In this document: positions 6,236 through 8,524 of the stretch, one piece after another
Layout of the letters: each line of letters opens with the position of its first letter
Position numbering within the stretch: the first letter of the stretch is position 1
The notes under the pieces: model-generated
Seen by the model: only the letters and a program-made list of their open reading frames with translations
Told to the model about the DNA's origin: nothing
Database searches by the model: none
Position numbers and translations under genes: made by a program
Assembly: GCA_016934125.1 (NCBI GenBank)
Contig: JAFGTL010000080.1
Location: forward strand, 1 to 8,524
Direction of reading: 5' to 3'
Length of the DNA stretch: 8,524 nt
From: Candidatus Hydrogenedentota bacterium
GTDB taxonomy: Bacteria; Hydrogenedentota; Hydrogenedentia; Hydrogenedentales; SLHB01

Positions 6236-6912
6236 GGCGATTGCACCGCGGGACGGAGCCGCGCCCAGCCCTCGTCATCGGCGCAAACCGCCGGGATCCC
6301 GATATCGGCGACGACAAGCCGGCCGATGTAGGCCTCGGCGGCGGGATTCTCGAAGGCCTTCTTCGGATACTGGAAGGTGACGGTGACATCGGCCCGTACG
6401 CACCGGCCGCAGGGCTCGCCGGTATCGGCGTTCATGCCGGAGGGCAAGTCCACGGCGACGGTACGCACGTTGGGCCAGGCGGCAATGGCGGCGCGGATCG
6501 GGCCCTCGACGGTGCCCTTGATACCGGTGCCGAGGAGCGCATCAACCAGGACGGCGCGGTCGGAGAGCCCGGCCACGGCCTCCACGGCGGCGGCCTCGTC
6601 CTGCACGCTCGTGATCGCGCCGCCGAGATTGCGGTATGCGCGCAGGAAGATCGCGGCGTCGCCCGAAATGGCGTCGGGATCGGCCACGAGGATGACGCGG
6701 GTGTCGTGCCGGGCAAGCAGGCACAAGCGCGCGACGACGAACCCGTCGCCGCCGTTGTTCCCCTTGCCGCATACGATCCCGACGGGGCCGTGGGCGATCT
6801 GGCCGAATACGGCCGAGCCGGCCGCGTTCATGAGTACGGCCCCCGGGATCCCGAGGTCTTGGATACAGCGGCGATCCACCTCGCGCATTTGTGCGGCCGT
6901 CAGGAACTTCAT
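6232..6912 (-). CDS. nnrE: NAD(P)H-hydrate epimerase (stand-alone YjeF_N domain)
   Basis: The 226-residue enzyme interconverts the R and S forms of hydrated NADH and NADPH, so that the S-specific dehydratase can restore the cofactor. Visible hallmarks are the nucleotide-binding GKGNNGGDGFVVAR (49-62), DALLGTG (124-130), VDLPSGMNADTG (154-165) and FQYPKKAF (180-187). The protein ends after the epimerase domain, whereas many bacteria fuse it to the dehydratase NnrD, and no nnrD is visible here. The N-terminal motif reads LMNAAG instead of the common LMExAG. The ATG at 6912 has the best ribosome binding site on this strand; an open frame extends upstream to 7131 but has no supporting site. It is the first gene of the five-gene minus-strand cluster. 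Confidence 0.92.
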   Translation of the reverse strand: MKFLTAAQMREVDRRCIQDLGIPGAVLMNAAGSAVFGQIAHGPVGIVCGKGNNGGDGFVVARLCLLARHDTRVILVADPDAISGDAAIFLRAYRNLGGAITSVQDEAAAVEAVAGLSDRAVLVDALLGTGIKGTVEGPIRAAIAAWPNVRTVAVDLPSGMNADTGEPCGRCVRADVTVTFQYPKKAFENPAAEAYIGRLVVADIGIPAVCADDEGWARLRPAVQSP

Positions 6913-6920
6913 GATGGACA

Positions 6921-6926
6921 CCTCCC
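6921..6926 (-). promoter_or_regulatory. Strong ribosome binding site of nnrE
   Basis: GGGAGG, continuing as GGGAGGTG, lies 8 bp before the ATG at 6912. It decides the start against the longer open frame that reaches 7131. Confidence 0.75.
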
Positions 6927-6934
6927 GAATCGGG

Positions 6935-6972
6935 TTTGGCTCTGGCCCAAAGGATATGCGAGTTGAGCCAAA
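6935..6972. repeat. 8-bp inverted repeat upstream of nnrE
   Basis: TTTGGCTC (6935-6942) and GAGCCAAA (6965-6972) are perfect inverted copies 22 bp apart, just upstream of the nnrE ribosome binding site. A further near copy, TTTGGCTT (7066-7073), lies at the -35 region of the divergent regulator promoter. They could be repeated binding sites for one factor, or a leader stem-loop. I could not pick out a convincing nnrE promoter here. Confidence 0.35.
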
Positions 6973-7071
6973 AGTTCCAGAAACCACCGGAACCCCGTGT
7001 CGCCCCAGCCGGCGGGCGACTGCGGAGAACGCGGGTAGCGGGTGTATCCCAAAGAATAAAAACGGTTTGGC

Positions 7072-7100
7072 TTGATTATGGGCCGGTTGTGAGGTACAAT
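7072..7100 (+). promoter_or_regulatory. Sigma70-type promoter of the iron-uptake operon
   Basis: TTGATT (7072-7077) and TACAAT (7095-7100) are separated by exactly 17 bp. The -10 box matches consensus at five of six positions and the -35 at four of six. Initiation is expected near 7107, a few bases before the palindrome at 7114-7129. Confidence 0.7.
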
Positions 7101-7113
7101 TCGGCGGGCCGGA

Positions 7114-7129
7114 GTTAAGCATGCTTAAC
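7114..7129. promoter_or_regulatory. Perfect 16-bp palindrome, probable metalloregulator operator
   Basis: GTTAAGCATGCTTAAC is identical on both strands. It lies just downstream of the predicted transcription start and 14 bp before the start codon of the DtxR-family gene. Operators of DtxR, IdeR and MntR proteins are AT-rich palindromes of similar size at promoters, and a dimer bound here would block transcription. Autoregulation by the adjacent regulator, together with control of the feo genes, is the simplest reading. Binding itself is inferred. Confidence 0.7.
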
Positions 7130-7143
7130 AAGTCGGATGCCCT

Positions 7144-7668
7144 ATGAGCAATCGGTTTAATGACTCAACATATTGGCGCGCCTTCGGTGAGAACGACATC
7201 ACCCACTCGGCCGGCCACTATCTGATGGCCATCGATGCGCTCCGCGATGAATACGGCTACGCCCGCGTGACGGATGTGGCCGAGACGCTCGAGATCTCCC
7301 GGAGCGCCGCGTCCATGGCGATCTCGCAGCTCAAGCGGCGCGGCTGGGTGTCGGAGGATCGCAACCGGTTTCTTCTCTTGACGGAGGACGGCGCGGAAAT
7401 GGCGCGGCTCGTCGAAGGGAATTTCGCGATTCTGTCGAAGTTCTTCGAGGAGGTGTTGGGCGCGGAGCCGGACGTCGCCAAGGCGGACGCGTGCAAGATG
7501 GAACACCTGATGAGCCTCGAGACGGGACGCCGGCTGGTGTGGTTGATGCGTCACGTGCTGAACGACTCGTCCCGCGCCGCGGACATCCAGAAGGTGATGA
7601 CGCGATTCGCCCGGGACAAAGAGCCGGAAGATCCGGCGGGCCCCGATGCGGACAAGGGCTCGAACTGA
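7144..7668 (+). CDS. DtxR-family metal-dependent transcriptional repressor
   Basis: The 174-residue protein has an N-terminal winged helix-turn-helix (about 20-80; recognition region ISRSAASMAISQLKRRGWV at 51-69) and the family's dimerisation and metal-binding domain (about 85-150). In DACKMEH (115-121), Cys117, Glu120 and His121 match the DtxR/IdeR primary-site ligands Cys102, Glu105 and His106, which points to iron rather than the Glu-type manganese site of MntR. At the position of DtxR Met10 / MntR Asp8 it appears to have His25. It lacks the C-terminal SH3-like domain of DtxR and ends in an acidic, disordered-looking tail. The ATG at 7144 has a weak GGAT upstream. It heads the feo operon and probably represses it when Fe(II) is plentiful. 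Confidence 0.92.
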   Translation: MSNRFNDSTYWRAFGENDITHSAGHYLMAIDALRDEYGYARVTDVAETLEISRSAASMAISQLKRRGWVSEDRNRFLLLTEDGAEMARLVEGNFAILSKFFEEVLGAEPDVAKADACKMEHLMSLETGRRLVWLMRHVLNDSSRAADIQKVMTRFARDKEPEDPAGPDADKGSN

Positions 7669-7683
7669 GGCGACGGAGGAACG

Positions 7684-7860
7684 GTGTTGGAATTGGCGAT
7701 CGTGGCGGTGATTGTTGCGGGCGCGGCGTTTCTCGGGATTCGCGCGATTCGGGACGCGTGGACGGGACGGCGCGCGTGCTGCGGGTGTGCGTGCGCGGCC
7801 GGGCGGGACGGGTGCCCGGGCGCGGGCCGGGATGACTGCGGCAAGGACGGCGGCGTATGA
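7684..7860 (+). CDS. FeoB-associated Cys-rich membrane protein
   Basis: This 58-residue gene is short and begins with GTG, so it is easily missed. Residues 2-19 form one hydrophobic membrane helix, followed by a basic stretch (IRAIRDAWTGRR, 19-30) and a tail with six cysteines: 32, 33, 35, 37, 44 and 52. That layout of one helix, positive residues and a Cys cluster is that of the FeoB-associated Cys-rich membrane protein family, usually encoded beside feoB and of unproven function, perhaps iron binding at the FeoB pore. GGAGGA at 7675-7680 precedes the start; TTG at 7687 is an alternative with better spacing. The gene is 15 bp after the regulator, and its stop overlaps the next start in ATGA. 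Placement before feoA, rather than after feoB, is unusual. Confidence 0.82.
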   Translation: MLELAIVAVIVAGAAFLGIRAIRDAWTGRRACCGCACAAGRDGCPGAGRDDCGKDGGV

Positions 7861-8111
7861 CGGGCGCATCGGTTCGGCCGCTGAGCACGGTGCCGGCGGG
7901 CGGCCGGGTGACGGTGGTGTCGCTGGCCGGCGGAGGCACGTTCCGCGCGCGGATGATCAGCATGGGGCTGACGCCGGGCTGCGAATTGCAGGTGATGCAG
8001 GCGAATCCGGCCGGGTGCGGCCAGGTGATTGTGGCGTTCGGCGGCACGCGGTTGGCCATCGGCCACGGGATGGCCGAGAAGATTCTGATAATGGACGGCC
8101 CGGCCCGGTAG
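7857..8111 (+). CDS. feoA: FeoA family protein, first copy
   Basis: The 84-residue protein is a single FeoA (SH3-like) domain. The family pattern is visible: PLSTVPAGGRVTVVSLAGGG (8-27), RMISMGLTPG (32-41), and QVIVAFGGTRLAIGHGMAEKI (56-76). FeoA proteins are small cytoplasmic partners that are needed for, or stimulate, Fe(II) transport by FeoB. AAGGA at 7843-7847 is 9 bp before the ATG, which overlaps the preceding stop, so the two genes are probably co-translated. It differs clearly from the second copy downstream, so this is not a recent tandem duplication. The GMAEKI ending is shared with many FeoA proteins. Confidence 0.9.
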   Translation: MTGASVRPLSTVPAGGRVTVVSLAGGGTFRARMISMGLTPGCELQVMQANPAGCGQVIVAFGGTRLAIGHGMAEKILIMDGPAR

Positions 8112-8153
8112 CGGTGCAGCCATCGGGCTTGCAGCAGCGATTGGGCGGCAGGT

Positions 8154-8158
8154 AAGGA
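8154..8158 (+). promoter_or_regulatory. Ribosome binding site that fixes the start of the second feoA
   Basis: AAGGA lies 10 bp before the ATG at 8169 but only 1 bp before the in-frame GTG at 8160. Initiation at 8169 is therefore preferred. Confidence 0.5.
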
Positions 8159-8168
8159 CGTGGACGGA

Positions 8169-8405
8169 ATGGCGAAGACGTTGTTTGACTTGGTGAGCGG
8201 GGACGTGGCGCGAATCGTGAAGATCCGGGGCGATGGGCCGCGCAGCATCCGGCAGCGGCTGCTCGACATGGGCGTGACGCGGGGGGCCGAGGTGCGCGTC
8301 GAACGCCATGCCCCGCTCGGGGATCCCGTCGAGGTGACGATCAAAGGCTACTACCTCGCCCTCCGCATGAGCGAGGCCAAAGATATCGAGGTCGAAGTCC
8401 TGTGA
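8169..8405 (+). CDS. feoA: FeoA family protein, second copy
   Basis: The 78-residue protein is a second single FeoA domain, with DLVSGDVARIVKIRGDG (7-23), RLLDMGVTRG (30-39) and PVEVTIKGYYLALRMSEAKDIEV (53-75). The GYYLALRMSEA ending is the form typically seen in FeoA proteins encoded directly before FeoB, so this copy is the likelier direct FeoB partner. Its stop overlaps the GTG start of feoB (GTGA), whereas a 57-bp gap separates it from the first copy. An in-frame GTG at 8160 would add three residues but lacks a usable ribosome binding site. Confidence 0.9.
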   Translation: MAKTLFDLVSGDVARIVKIRGDGPRSIRQRLLDMGVTRGAEVRVERHAPLGDPVEVTIKGYYLALRMSEAKDIEVEVL

Positions 8406-8524
8406 CGCCCCCGGCACGGATCGCCATCGCGGGCAACCCGAACGCCGGGAAGACCTCGCTGTTCAATCACCTCACGGGCACGGTGCAGTCCGTGAGCAAC
8501 TACCCCGGCGTCACCGTCGAGCGC
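8402..8524 (+). CDS. feoB: Ferrous iron transporter FeoB, N-terminal fragment
   Basis: The first 41 codons of FeoB are present; the rest runs off the right edge. FeoB is the inner-membrane Fe(II) permease with an N-terminal GTPase domain. The G1 P-loop GNPNAGKTSLFN (11-22) and the G2 region NYPGVTVE (33-40), both diagnostic of FeoB, are complete. The start is GTG, overlapping the second feoA stop by 4 bp, with GAGG about 11 bp upstream. The membrane domain and its gating motifs cannot be assessed. Confidence 0.93.
   Translation, partial: MTPPARIAIAGNPNAGKTSLFNHLTGTVQSVSNYPGVTVER

Noticed and set aside
5682..6389. Upstream extension of the yggT frame to 332 codons
   Set aside because: It runs out of frame through thpR and nnrE. 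The conserved YggT domain begins at ATG 5681 with a TAATG overlap and an AGGAG site.
6943..6973. Possible sigma54-type promoter for nnrE (TTGGCT followed by CGCA)
   Set aside because: The distance between the GG and GC elements is 2 bp too short and the -12 TTGC is not matched.
8112..8168. Possible extra gene or regulatory element between the two feoA genes
   Set aside because: The 57-bp gap holds only a weak, mismatched stem and the ribosome binding site of the second feoA.
7165..8417. Several long minus-strand frames opposite the regulator and feo genes
   Set aside because: Arg/Pro/Ala-rich shadows with no recognisable motifs; the plus-strand genes explain the region fully.

Overview
The window comes from a high-GC bacterium with a Gram-negative envelope. 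The envelope inference rests on a lipid A-type acyltransferase fragment. Gene content is chromosomal housekeeping plus iron uptake. I see no transposase, phage gene, CRISPR array, tRNA or rRNA. The lineage cannot be fixed from the sequence.

Layout, left to right. (1) Bases 1-1823, minus strand: a two-gene operon. A beta-CASP metallo-beta-lactamase ribonuclease (408-1775) is followed 3 bp later by the N-terminal part of an LpxL/HtrB-like acyltransferase (1-404, cut by the window edge). A near-consensus sigma70-type promoter (1795-1823) drives it and shows that the ribonuclease starts at a GTG at 1775, not at an upstream ATG. (2) Bases 1981-3762, plus strand: a monocistronic FadD-like acyl-CoA synthetase with its own candidate promoter and a GC-rich hairpin in the leader. 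(3) Bases 3763-3873: a convergent junction with an AT-richer array of degenerate 7-bp repeats; the last codons and stop of the ABC gene lie inside it. (4) Bases 3858-6912, minus strand: a tightly packed operon read nnrE, thpR, yggT, pcm, ABC ATPase. The first three junctions overlap or nearly abut (GTGA, TAATG, 3 bp). Three products belong to repair or clean-up families for NAD(P)H, RNA termini and protein aspartyl damage.

(5) Bases 7072-8524, plus strand: an iron-uptake operon. A DtxR-family metalloregulator lies behind a good promoter and a perfect 16-bp palindrome, the likely operator. It is followed by a 58-residue FeoB-associated Cys-rich membrane protein, two different FeoA proteins, and the start of FeoB, which runs off the right edge. 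Regulator, small Cys-rich protein, FeoA, FeoA and FeoB most likely form one iron-responsive unit: the regulator would bind Fe(II) and shut the operon when iron is sufficient, and FeoA/FeoB would import Fe(II) across the inner membrane.

Three real coding regions are easily missed: the acyltransferase fragment at the left edge, the 177-bp Cys-rich gene, and the FeoB fragment at the right edge. No gene-free stretch exceeds 300 bp. The two longest are 1776-2067 and 6913-7143, and both hold the regulatory elements listed.
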